Source of the DNA: Acidobacteriota bacterium
GTDB lineage: Bacteria; Acidobacteriota; Vicinamibacteria; Vicinamibacterales; UBA8438
NCBI GenBank assembly: GCA_026708265.1
Contig: JAPOVI010000083.1
Span: 1 to 36,731 of the forward strand
Direction: 5' to 3'
Length of the DNA stretch: 36,731 bases
Shown: piece by piece, positions 6,764 through 14,046 of the stretch
Layout: each line of letters starts with the position of its first letter
Numbering within the stretch: the stretch's first letter is position 1
The notes under the pieces: generated by a model
Databases searched by the model: none
Seen by the model: only the letters and a program-made list of their open reading frames with translations
Told to the model about the DNA's origin: nothing
Position numbers and translations under genes: made by a program

Positions 6764-7195
6764 AGTCGGTGCAGCGATGACGGGGATGCCACCTCCCAGG
6801 ATGACCGGCATCACCGCCACCTCCACCGTGTCGACGAAGCCCTCCGCCGCCAGGCTGCGGAACAGGTCGCCGCCGCCGAAGAGCCAGATGTCCTTGCCCG
6901 CTCCGTCGCGGAGCGACCGCACCACGTCCCGCCAGTCCTCACCGACGATCGTGATGTTCCTGTAGTCCTTCTGCTGCAAGGTTCGCGAGAACACGAAGGT
7001 CCGCATGCCGGGTGACGAGCCGTCCCTTCCGCCGGTGGCCTCGAACGTGCGCCGGCCCATCAGGTAGGTGTCGAATCGATCCGCGGCCGCCTGGAAGTCG
7101 ATGTCGGGATCCATGACGATCCAGTCCGCCTCGCCGCCGGGTCCGGCGATGTACCCGTCCAGGCTCATGGCGCAGCCGTAGCAGATCTTCCGCAT
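6668..7195 (-). CDS. Dihydrofolate reductase / RibD C-terminal-like family protein
   Basis: A 175-residue cytoplasmic NAD(P)H-dependent reductase-fold protein. It starts KICYGCAMSLDGYIAGPGGEADWI, the standard opening of the DUF-type dihydrofolate reductase/RibD-C family. It continues with LMGRRTFE (cofactor-side Gly-Arg-Arg-Thr-hydrophobic motif), IWLFGGGDLFRSL (Gly-rich nucleotide contact) and VEVAVMPVILGGGIPV. These proteins resemble DHFR and the riboflavin reductase RibD, but substrates of this small stand-alone branch are mostly unknown. GGGAGG lies 5 nt before the ATG. It overlaps the end of the convergent Lgt-like gene by 96 bases and lies 17 bases downstream of the Uma2 gene, so the two probably share a transcript. 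Confidence 0.88.
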   Translation of the reverse strand: MRKICYGCAMSLDGYIAGPGGEADWIVMDPDIDFQAAADRFDTYLMGRRTFEATGGRDGSSPGMRTFVFSRTLQQKDYRNITIVGEDWRDVVRSLRDGAGKDIWLFGGGDLFRSLAAEGFVDTVEVAVMPVILGGGIPVIAAPTSRVGLTLTEQRTYEKTGIVSLVYTVSDARGK

Positions 7196-7212
7196 CGGAC
7201 CTCCCGGACGTC

Positions 7213-7779
7213 CTACTCGAAGACCTCGTCCACCGGAAGCTCGAGGCCCGGAAGGACGGTCCCGCCGCACAGCACGTCGCCGGCTGCGAATCGCCGCGGC
7301 TCGCCGTGCGTGTCGTGGACTCCCACCGCGCGCTCGGCGGGATCGACCACCCAGACCACTCGGACTCCGGCGGCGAAGTACTCCCGGAGCTTGCGTTGCA
7401 CCTCTACCGGCCGGTCGGTCGGGGAGAGGATCTCGACGACGATCTCCGGTGCGACGTCCAGAAACCCGTCTTGTCGGGTCCGGGCCGCGTCCCGTTCGTG
7501 CGAGAGGAAGAGCACGTCGGGTGCCCGCACGGTGTCCGGATCCCGGCTCGTGAATACTCCCACCTCGCCCGCCATCACGACTCCAAGATTCCGCGATCGC
7601 GCGAAGCTGCGAAGCGCGGCGGCCACGTTGACCTCGATCCGTCCGTGGGTCGGGTTGGTCGGCGTCATGCGGATGACACGGCCGCCGACGAGCTCGCACG
7701 GATTGAGCCACGGCATCCGCAGCAACTCGTCGCCCGTCAGCAGGCCGCGCGGTTCGTCTCCCGAGTACGCACGTTCCAT
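7213..7779 (-). CDS. Uma2 family (PD-(D/E)XK-like) endonuclease-domain protein
   Basis: A 188-residue protein of the Uma2/DUF820 family, a restriction-endonuclease-like fold expanded in cyanobacteria and found in acidobacteria and planctomycetes. Typical signatures are the start GDELLRMPWLNPCELVGGRVIRMTP, a GEVGVFTSRDPDTVRAPDVLFLS segment with the active-site Asp, and PEIVVEILSPTDRPVEVQRKLREYFAAGVRVVWVVDP supplying the E-x-hydrophobic-S and Lys positions. The biological role is not established; a nuclease activity is assumed from the fold. No signal peptide. It lies between the M20 gene and the DHFR-like gene on the same strand, with a perfect hairpin upstream at 7856-7885. Confidence 0.9.
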   Translation of the reverse strand: MERAYSGDEPRGLLTGDELLRMPWLNPCELVGGRVIRMTPTNPTHGRIEVNVAAALRSFARSRNLGVVMAGEVGVFTSRDPDTVRAPDVLFLSHERDAARTRQDGFLDVAPEIVVEILSPTDRPVEVQRKLREYFAAGVRVVWVVDPAERAVGVHDTHGEPRRFAAGDVLCGGTVLPGLELPVDEVFE

Positions 7780-7855
7780 GCCTGTTCCCCCGCACGCCCG
7801 GTGCTCGCCAGGAAACCGTCGCCTGCGGCTCCGATTACCGCTCAGCCCTCCCTAC

Positions 7856-7885
7856 GGGATCCGCGCCGTTCCAGGCGCGGATCCC
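7856..7885 (-). terminator. Perfect 12-bp hairpin after the M20 gene
   Basis: GGGATCCGCGCC (7856-7867) and GGCGCGGATCCC (7874-7885) form a perfect 12-bp stem with a 6-nt loop, 19 nt past the stop of the minus-strand M20 gene and before the Uma2 gene. There is no U-tract, so it is either a factor-assisted terminator or an mRNA-end stabiliser. Confidence 0.5.
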
Positions 7886-7903
7886 AGCAGCCCGCGGCCG
7901 GGG

Positions 7904-9037
7904 TCAGCAGAAGGCGCGGATCGTCTCGATCAGGACGTCGCGGCAGATGCCGACCGAGTCGATCTCGACGTACTCCTCCGCCCCGTGCAGGCCGGCGCCG
8001 CTGGGCCCGAACAGCACGGCCGGGATGCCGGCCCGGCCGAGGATGGCAGCGTCGGTCCAGAACGACATGGCCGTCGGCCCGGGGTCGAGGTCGCGGCGGC
8101 GCAGAGCCCGGCCGAGCTCGTGGCAGACCGGATGGTCGTCCGGAATCTCGTGCGGCGGCCTGGTCAGGAGTTGGCGCGCCGACGCGTCGAACTCCGCGTC
8201 GTCCCGGCGGAGCGCGTCCAGGATGGTCCGCGCGTCCGTCAACCCCGCGTCGGGCGCCTCGCCGGTCACCGTGCGCCGTTCGAGTCGGAGTGTGCAGCGA
8301 TCGGGATAGACGCTGAGAGCCTGCCCCCCGTGGATGGTCGACGCGTGGAGCGACGCCCGGCCGAGGCGCGGGTGGGTCGGGCCGGCCTCGAAGGCGGCGT
8401 CCGCGGCTTCCAGGCGCGCGAGGACCCGGCCCATGTGCAGGATGGCGTCCCGGCCATCTGCCGGCCGGCTGCCGTGCGCGGCCCGACCGCGCGTCGTAAC
8501 TTCGACCCACTCGAAGCCCTTGTGGGTCGTGGCCATCCGCAGATCCGTGGGCTCCGTGACCACGGCCCCGTCGGCGGTGTGGGCCCCGACCAGCGCTTCG
8601 GCGCCGGCGCTCGCGTGCTCCTCGTCCGCGACCGCCGCCACCACCAGCCGGCCACGCTCCAGGCCGCCGCGGACCGCAATCTCCGTCGCCGCGTCGACCA
8701 TCGCCGCCACGCCGCTCTTCATGTCCTGGCTGCCGCGCCCGTAGAGGCGGCCGCCCCGCACGACGGGGTCGAAGGGCGCGGCCATCCCCTCGACGCCCAC
8801 CGTATCCATGTGGCCGCAGAGCATCAAGGTCCGGCCGGGCGCCCGCCCCTCGACCACGGCAACGACGTTCGGCCGCCCGGGCGCGACCTCGGTCACCTCG
8901 ACGTCGATGCCTGCCGTCGTGAGCGCCGACGCGATCCGTTCGGCCACCGCGGCCTCGCCGTCGCCCCCCGGGACGAGCGCCGGGTTGACGGAGTCTAGCG
9001 CGACGAGGTCGCGGAGCAGGCGAATCACGGGGTCCAA
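7904..9037 (-). CDS. M20 family metallopeptidase / N-acyl amino acid deacylase
   Basis: A 377-residue zinc-dependent amidohydrolase of the ArgE/DapE/ACY1/CPG2 group, which removes acyl groups or residues from amino acid derivatives. All expected ligands are present: H76 (GHMDTV, with D78), D105 (GRGSQDMKSG), the base E139 and ligand E140 (ADEEHASAG), E162 (TEPTDL) and H351 (GAGLHGAEEYVEI). A dimerisation lid lies between about residues 175 and 285. No signal peptide, so cytoplasmic. The start is TTG at 9037 with AGGA 8 nt upstream; a GTG two codons later is the alternative. It could be the N-succinyl amino acid desuccinylase that the GNAT/racemase pair at 30812-32805 would need, but it is not adjacent and this is speculation. 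Confidence 0.92.
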   Translation of the reverse strand: MDPVIRLLRDLVALDSVNPALVPGGDGEAAVAERIASALTTAGIDVEVTEVAPGRPNVVAVVEGRAPGRTLMLCGHMDTVGVEGMAAPFDPVVRGGRLYGRGSQDMKSGVAAMVDAATEIAVRGGLERGRLVVAAVADEEHASAGAEALVGAHTADGAVVTEPTDLRMATTHKGFEWVEVTTRGRAAHGSRPADGRDAILHMGRVLARLEAADAAFEAGPTHPRLGRASLHASTIHGGQALSVYPDRCTLRLERRTVTGEAPDAGLTDARTILDALRRDDAEFDASARQLLTRPPHEIPDDHPVCHELGRALRRRDLDPGPTAMSFWTDAAILGRAGIPAVLFGPSGAGLHGAEEYVEIDSVGICRDVLIETIRAFC

Positions 9038-9197
9038 GTGGTCAGTCCTGCGAGTGCGGCCGGCACGAACGCCCGCCCCGGTTGCACAGCATATCGACTG
9101 CGCTATGGGGGATGCGGTTCTCTTTCAGATGCGAAATCGTGGTTCGTGGTGGCCAGCCCCGGGTGGCGGCGCAAACCGTCGTGCTCGTAACCAGGAG

Positions 9198-9539
9198 TCA
9201 GATCGGATCGAAACCGAGCGTCACACGGACGGTCGCTTCCACTTCCGCGAGCTCCTCGACGGTGAGCCTGGCAAGGCGGCCGCGGACTCTGCGCTGGTCG
9301 AGAGATCGCATCTGGTCTCCGAGAGCTCGAGTTCGCTTGCCTCTCACCGACACGATGGCCTCTCCGGGGTAGAGCGACTCGACGTTGCTCGTCAGAGGAA
9401 CGACGACGACCCGTGTGCCGAAGCGATTACAGGCGTCGTTCGAAATGACCACGGCGGGGCGGGTCTTGCCGATCTCGGTGCCCCGGGCCGGGTCGAGTGA
9501 CACCCAATGGACGTCGCCACGGTGCGGATAGCCCTTCAT
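9198..9539 (-). CDS. mazF: MazF/PemK-type endoribonuclease toxin
   Basis: A 113-residue toxin of the MazF/PemK (CcdB-fold) family, which cuts single-stranded RNA at short sequence motifs. Family hallmarks are the opening RGDVHWVSLDPARGTEIGKTRPAVVISND, with the conserved R-P-A-V-V-I-S-N-D strand, then RVVVVPLTSNV and the C-terminal VRGKRTRALGDQMRSLDQRRVRGRLARL. The ATG overlaps the stop of the upstream antitoxin gene (ATGA), so they are translated together. An operator-like palindrome precedes the operon at 9835-9855. Confidence 0.93.
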   Translation of the reverse strand: MKGYPHRGDVHWVSLDPARGTEIGKTRPAVVISNDACNRFGTRVVVVPLTSNVESLYPGEAIVSVRGKRTRALGDQMRSLDQRRVRGRLARLTVEELAEVEATVRVTLGFDPI

Positions 9540-9763
9540 GGCGGCCAGTCTTCGACTTCGGTTGCTTCCCAGGCCTCCGCCAGTTCGTGGCGCCATGTCT
9601 CGCGCGCGGCGGCCTTGTAGCCGGCTTCGAGCGCGGCCCGATCGGGATGGAGGCGAGCTCGCACGGCGTCGCTGATGAACCGACTGATGCCCTTCGGTGG
9701 GCAGGCATCCCGCAGCCGGCGATAGAGGACCTCGTCCATGGTGATGTTGAGTCGTACGGGCAT
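9536..9763 (-). CDS. MazE-like ribbon-helix-helix antitoxin
   Basis: A 75-residue antitoxin paired with the MazF-type toxin. The N-terminus PVRLNITMDEVLYRRLRDACPPKGISRFISDAVRARL is a ribbon-helix-helix DNA-binding fold; the remainder is an acidic, Trp- and Glu-rich tail (WRHELAEAWEATEVEDWPP) suited to wrap the toxin. The ATG at 9763 has AAGG 7 nt upstream; a GTG two codons earlier (9769) is possible. It overlaps the toxin gene by four bases. Autoregulation through the 9835-9855 palindrome is likely. Confidence 0.88.
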   Translation of the reverse strand: MPVRLNITMDEVLYRRLRDACPPKGISRFISDAVRARLHPDRAALEAGYKAAARETWRHELAEAWEATEVEDWPP

Positions 9764-9834
9764 GATCACACCTTGAGGAAAGCGGAGGGCGTCATCTGCG
9801 CCAGTGTCCCTCCCCTGGCCGGCGCAGGCCCCTG

Positions 9835-9855
9835 ATCCTGTATCCTATACAGGAT
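9835..9855. promoter_or_regulatory. Palindromic operator of the mazEF-type operon
   Basis: ATCCTGTAT and ATACAGGAT form perfect 9-bp arms around CCT, about 70 nt before the antitoxin start. On the minus strand the palindrome includes TAGGAT (9847-9842), a candidate -10. Overlap of a promoter with a perfect palindrome is what autorepressing antitoxins normally bind. Confidence 0.6.
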
Positions 9856-9940
9856 TACCCTGTGGCGCGACTCCCGTTGCGCCGCCGTCGCGGGCGGTTC
9901 CGACAGGCCCCGCCGCCGCGTGGCGTGAGGTGTGAGGCGT

Positions 9941-10339
9941 TCACTCAGGCTTCCGGAGCACGACCGGCTGGCCGTGGGGCGTGTGGCGGTAGGCGTCCGC
10001 CCAGGCTTCCTTGCGGTCCCGGAGCGCCGGCGAGTCCGTGAGGCCCTTCGCGGTGACCAGCCGTTCGAGAGCCGCCACCCAGTGGTGGTAGTAGCGCGTG
10101 CCGTCGTCCGGTTCCCCCCGTTCCTCGGCCGCGCGCAACTCGTCGGCCAGCGCTCGGGCCCACTCCTTCCAGGTGAAATGGCCCTGGTCGGAGAGCTTCA
10201 CCGCGAGTGCGAAGGCCTGGGCCTGCCACGGGGCCGAGAAGACCGGGCCCTCGTCGTCACGTGGCAGTGGTGGGAGGGCTTCGAGGCGGACGGCTTCGAC
10301 GGCTCCGGCCGGCACGGCGCCCGGATCAGGCGGGCTCAA
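9941..10339 (-). CDS. Nitrile hydratase accessory protein
   Basis: A 132-residue protein resembling the small nitrile hydratase accessory/activator family, which shares the beta-subunit N-terminal helix fold and helps deliver cobalt to or oxidise the alpha subunit. Signatures are EGPVFSAPWQAQAFALAVKLSDQGHFTWKEWARALADELR and YYHHWVAALERLVTAKGL, directly parallel to beta-subunit phrases (EPVFHEPWERRVYGL). The start is probably TTG at 10339: GGGAGG lies 6 nt upstream and the gene overlaps the beta stop by 14 bases. A GTG at 10315 is an alternative. It is the last gene of the alpha-beta-accessory operon. Confidence 0.88.
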   Translation of the reverse strand: MSPPDPGAVPAGAVEAVRLEALPPLPRDDEGPVFSAPWQAQAFALAVKLSDQGHFTWKEWARALADELRAAEERGEPDDGTRYYHHWVAALERLVTAKGLTDSPALRDRKEAWADAYRHTPHGQPVVLRKPE

Positions 10340-10980
10340 GATACGCCTCCCACATCTCCACGGCGACCGAGTCGCGGGCGGAGGCGCGGTCGCCCCAGAG
10401 CTCGCGGGCGGCGAAGCGGACGGTGTAGACGTGCTGCGGCGTGTCGCCGAGGCGCTGGCCCCGCTCGTCGGTGTCCTGCAGCGCGTAGACCCCGTGGTCC
10501 CGGATCACCGTGCCCCGCCGGCCCCGGGTGTAGCGCGGCAGGCGGGTGTGGCCGCGCGGATGCAGGTTGCGCACGCGAACCTCGTCGCCCGGACCGAACC
10601 CCGCTTCCACCTCGATGTCGAGCAGACCGGCGCCGAGCGATTCGGTCGCCGGCGCCGGCAGCAGCTCGGGCCGCGGCCGGGACCGGTCGGCGTACCCGCT
10701 CGCCAGCTCGTCCTCCGTGACCAGCCCGCTCCCGAGCAGCCGGTTGACCCAGACCGTGAACCAGCGCTCGTAGTAGGGACATCCGCAGGTAGTCGGCCGG
10801 AGGGAGGCTCTCGAGCGCGAAGCGGAAGCTGCCCCAGTCGCGTCCCCGGCCCCAGCGGCCGAGCGCGCGGGTGAGGCCGTAGACGCGCCGCTCCCACGGC
10901 TCGTGGAAAACGGGCTCGTTCTCCTCGGGCCGGACGGGGCCCATGCCGTCCATCCCGCCCATGTCGTGGATGCCGTTCAT
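10326..10980 (-). pseudogene. nthB: Nitrile hydratase beta subunit, single-base frameshift
   Basis: The beta subunit forms the heterodimer with alpha that hydrates nitriles to amides. The N-terminal half ([49 protein letters not shown]) is textbook beta. After residue 68 or so the frame must shift by one base to continue YYERWFTVWVNRLL, then the C-terminal barrel with GFGPGDEVRVRN, HTRLPRYTRGRRGTV and VEMWEAYLEPA. The extra base lies in the GGG run at 10776-10778 (plus strand); removing one G restores a 217-residue protein. Both halves look fully conserved, so this is a very recent mutation or a sequencing/assembly error. The ATG overlaps the alpha stop (ATGA) and the stop overlaps the accessory gene. 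Confidence 0.85.
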
Positions 10981-11753
10981 GCGCCGCCTCCGCCATCGTC
11001 TGCGCCGGCGGCCGGCTGCGGCGCGGAGACCCGGGCCACGCCGATCATGGAATCGCGGGTGACGATGTCCGCAAGCTCCGTCTCGCTGAGCCCTTCGGTG
11101 TTCGGCGGCCGCTCCGGCAGCACCAGGTAGCGGACTTCCGCCGTGCTGTCCCAGACGCGGACCTCGACGTCGTCGTCGATCGCGACCCCGAACTCGTCCA
11201 GCACCGCCCGCGGCTCGATCACGGCCCGCGAGCGGTAGGCGGACGACTTGTACCAGACCGGCGGCAGGCCGAGCGTAGGCCACGGATAGCAGGAGCAGAG
11301 GGTGCAGACGACGAGGTTGTGGACCGTCGCGGTGTTCTCCACCACCACCATGTGCTCGCCCTGCGCGCCGCCGAAGCCGAGCTCCGTGATCGCCGCCGTT
11401 CCGTCCTCGAGGAGCCGCGCCTTGTACTCGGGGTCGCTCCACGCGCGGGCGACGACCTGCGCGCCGTTGCGCGGGCCGATGCGGTTCTCGTAGGTGTCGA
11501 CCACCGCGTCGAGCTCGGCCGGGTCGATCATCTCCTTCTCGACGAGGATCGACTCGAGCGCCCGCACCCGCAGGGCGATGTCGTCGGGCACCACCTGGTG
11601 CTCGTGATCGTGATCGTGGTCGTGATGCGCCATGGGATGCCCCGCGGCGCCGGCCGCCCCGGCCCCGCCCGCCACTCCGGCGCCGGCGGCGCCGGCCGCC
11701 GCCTCCTTGAGGAACTTCCGACGTCCGACGCCCTCCGACTCCGATCGCTCCAT
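10977..11753 (-). CDS. nthA: Cobalt-type nitrile hydratase alpha subunit with Tat signal
   Basis: A 258-residue alpha subunit, about 50 longer than usual. The metal site VC150-T-L-C153-S-C155 has Thr, as in cobalt-type enzymes; the last two cysteines are normally oxidised in the mature enzyme. [18 protein letters not shown] and [13 protein letters not shown] are family hallmarks. The extra N-terminus begins [21 protein letters not shown], a twin-arginine signal (R11-R12, Ala/Gly hydrophobic core). A His/Asp-rich stretch at residues 43-52 ([10 protein letters not shown]) follows and could bind metal. This implies export of folded enzyme, with beta carried along. GGAGG lies 8 nt before the ATG at 11753. 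The beta gene overlaps by four bases. The quinoprotein gene lies upstream on the same strand, 117 bases away. Confidence 0.93.
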   Translation of the reverse strand: MERSESEGVGRRKFLKEAAAGAAGAGVAGGAGAAGAAGHPMAHHDHDHDHEHQVVPDDIALRVRALESILVEKEMIDPAELDAVVDTYENRIGPRNGAQVVARAWSDPEYKARLLEDGTAAITELGFGGAQGEHMVVVENTATVHNLVVCTLCSCYPWPTLGLPPVWYKSSAYRSRAVIEPRAVLDEFGVAIDDDVEVRVWDSTAEVRYLVLPERPPNTEGLSETELADIVTRDSMIGVARVSAPQPAAGADDGGGGA

Positions 11754-11870
11754 GATCCGTCCCTCCTGCGCCGGCCCGCCAGCGCGTGCCCCCGTTCGCC
11801 CGCCCGCCTGACGTTCCGGCGGCGGGCCGCCCCGCTCCACCCCCCCCGCGACCGCGCGGGCGACGCGGCG

Positions 11871-13955
11871 TTATTCGGGCAGCGCGAGCGCAATCAGCTC
11901 CGGCACGCGTCCGCCCCCCACGGTCAGCGCGATGTACTGCCGGCCCTGCCACAGGTAGGTCATCGGGGTGCCGATGGCGCCGCCGGGCAGATCGATCTGC
12001 GCCAGTTCCTCGCCGGTCGCCTTGTCGAGCGCCACCAGGCGCGGACCGTCGTTCGTGCCGCCCGCGGTCAGGGCGTAGATCAGGATGTCCGGCGTCAGCA
12101 GCGGGCCGGCCCGGCTGCTGTCGCCCCCGAGCGGCGGCAGATCCAGGTCGCGCAGCAGCCGGTGGTTGCGGTAGCGGTCGCCGTTGCCCATCGGTTGCAT
12201 CCAGACATGCTCGCCGGTGTTGAGGTCGATGGCCGTCATGCGGGAGTAGGGTGGCTTGAAGAGCGGCAGTCCCTGCGGCATCTGCGGTCGCGTGCGGGTC
12301 GGGCCGCGGCGCTCGATGACGTCCAGGGTCGCCCCCTCGCCGGGTTCCGGCTCGCGGTACTGCATGACCGAGTAGGCGTTGTTCGACGGGACATACAGGA
12401 TGCCGGTCTCCGGATCGAACGCCGCGCCGGACCAGTTGGCGCCCCCGCCGGCGCTGGGCCGCTGGACCGTGCCGTCCCACATCGGCGGTGTGAAGATCGG
12501 CCCCAGGCGGTAGCCCTCGACCGCCTCGATCGCCATCTGCCGGATCTCCGGCGTGAAGTCGACCAGGTCGTCGACGACCGCCCCCTGGTACTCGAACGGC
12601 GCCGGCCGGGTCGGGAACGGCTGGGTCGGCGACGGCCGCTCGCCGGGGACGTTGGTGTCGGTCGCGACCGCGCGTTCCTCGATCGGCCAGATCGGCTCGC
12701 CGGTCTCCCGGTCGAAGACGTAGGTGAAGCCCTGCTTGCTGATCTGCGCGAGGGCCTTGACCGGCCGCCCGTCGACCACGACGTCGACCAGGTTCGGTGC
12801 GGCCGGAAAGTCCCAATCCCAGAGGCCGTGGTGCACGGCCTGGAAGTGCCACTCGCGCTCGCCGGTGTCCAGGTCGAGGGCGACGACGCTCTCGGCGAAG
12901 AGGTTGTCGCCGAGTCGGTGCCCGCCGTAGTAGTCGGGCGCCGGGGTGTTGGTGGGGAGGTAGAGCAGGTTCAGCTCGGGGTCGGCGCTCATGAACGACC
13001 AGACGCCGACCTTTCCGGTCACGCGCCAGGAATCGCCCTCCCAGGTGTCGTTGCCGTACTCGTCACCCTGCGGAATGGTGTGGAACGTCCACTTGGTGCG
13101 CCCGGTCCGCACGTCGAAGCCGCGCATCCAGCCGGGCGGCGCCTCCCGCGTGATGTTGTAGGACGAGATGGACTGCGGCGTGATGACCGTGTCGCCGACG
13201 ACCAGCGGGGCCGACTGCACCGAGTAGAGCAGCGCGTTCAGCCAGTCCCGGTCGCCGCGGGCGGCGCGCGGGATGCCCTCCGTCAGGTCGACCCAGCCGT
13301 CGACGCCGAAGTCGGGACACGGCCGGCCGGTCTTGGCGTCGACGCAGATGAGGTAGCCGTTCCCGGTCCCGAACAGGATGCGCTCGTTCTCGCGCTCCGG
13401 GCCGTCCGACCAGTACGCGACGCCGCGCTGGTTCCAGCGCGCCGTCATCGTGGTCGTGCCCTCCTCGTAGGTCTTCGGGTTGTAGACCCAGAGCGTCTCG
13501 CCGGTCCCGGCGTCTATCGACGCGGCCTGCGACGTCGGCATGTTGATGAAGAGCCGGCCGCCCACCATCAGCGGCGTTGCCTTGAGGTTCGTGACGTAGG
13601 GCGGCTGGGCGTCGCGCCAGCGCTCCGGATCGCGGCGCAGCAGCTCCTCGAAGATGAGTCGCGAATCGGCCCACCACTCGCCTCCGTCCGGCGTGTCGAT
13701 GCTGAGGAACGCGTCGGCGGAGAGCCAGCGCCAGGCGATCTCGAGGTCGCCGAAGTTGCTGCGGTCGATCTGGTCGAGCGGCGAGTACTTGGTGCTGCCG
13801 AGGTCGCCGCCGTAGGTGGGCCACTCGCCGTTGGCCGGAGCGCCGCGCTGGGCGAGCGCCGGCCCTCCTGCTACGGCGACGAGGGCAAGGGCGAGGAGGG
13901 CCGGAGTGAAGATCCTGACCGCCCCGGGCCGTCCGTGTCGCGTGCTGTCGCGCAT
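11871..13955 (-). CDS. PQQ-binding-like quinoprotein dehydrogenase, secreted
   Basis: A 694-residue protein with an N-terminal signal peptide (RIFTPALLALALVAVAGGPALAQ). It then has an eight-bladed-propeller type quinoprotein domain of the membrane glucose/alcohol dehydrogenase group. Recognisable blades include GEWPTYGGDLGSTKYSPLDQI, GTGETLWVYNP, VHHGLWDWDFPAAPNLVDV, TYVFDRETGEPIWPIEER, AGGGANWSGAAFDPETGILYVPS, GGTNDGPRLVALDKATGEEL and GTPMTYLWQGRQYIAL. These are characteristic of acidobacterial and proteobacterial pyrroloquinoline-quinone dehydrogenases acting in the periplasm. The substrate is unknown; there is no cytochrome c domain. AGGAAGAGG precedes the ATG at 13955. It could be the first gene of the operon that continues into nitrile hydratase. 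Confidence 0.92.
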   Translation of the reverse strand: MRDSTRHGRPGAVRIFTPALLALALVAVAGGPALAQRGAPANGEWPTYGGDLGSTKYSPLDQIDRSNFGDLEIAWRWLSADAFLSIDTPDGGEWWADSRLIFEELLRRDPERWRDAQPPYVTNLKATPLMVGGRLFINMPTSQAASIDAGTGETLWVYNPKTYEEGTTTMTARWNQRGVAYWSDGPERENERILFGTGNGYLICVDAKTGRPCPDFGVDGWVDLTEGIPRAARGDRDWLNALLYSVQSAPLVVGDTVITPQSISSYNITREAPPGWMRGFDVRTGRTKWTFHTIPQGDEYGNDTWEGDSWRVTGKVGVWSFMSADPELNLLYLPTNTPAPDYYGGHRLGDNLFAESVVALDLDTGEREWHFQAVHHGLWDWDFPAAPNLVDVVVDGRPVKALAQISKQGFTYVFDRETGEPIWPIEERAVATDTNVPGERPSPTQPFPTRPAPFEYQGAVVDDLVDFTPEIRQMAIEAVEGYRLGPIFTPPMWDGTVQRPSAGGGANWSGAAFDPETGILYVPSNNAYSVMQYREPEPGEGATLDVIERRGPTRTRPQMPQGLPLFKPPYSRMTAIDLNTGEHVWMQPMGNGDRYRNHRLLRDLDLPPLGGDSSRAGPLLTPDILIYALTAGGTNDGPRLVALDKATGEELAQIDLPGGAIGTPMTYLWQGRQYIALTVGGGRVPELIALALPE

Positions 13956-14046
13956 GAAGACCTCTTCCTGAGTCGCCTTTTCCGGCGCCGTCCCGGGTCG
14001 GCAGCCGGAGGCGCCTGGGGACGTGGCGCCATCATAGCGCAGCCGC

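Noticed and set aside
10776..10778. Programmed frameshifting in the nitrile hydratase beta gene
   Set aside because: There is no slippery heptamer or downstream pseudoknot, and the family has no known recoding; an indel in a short G run is simpler.
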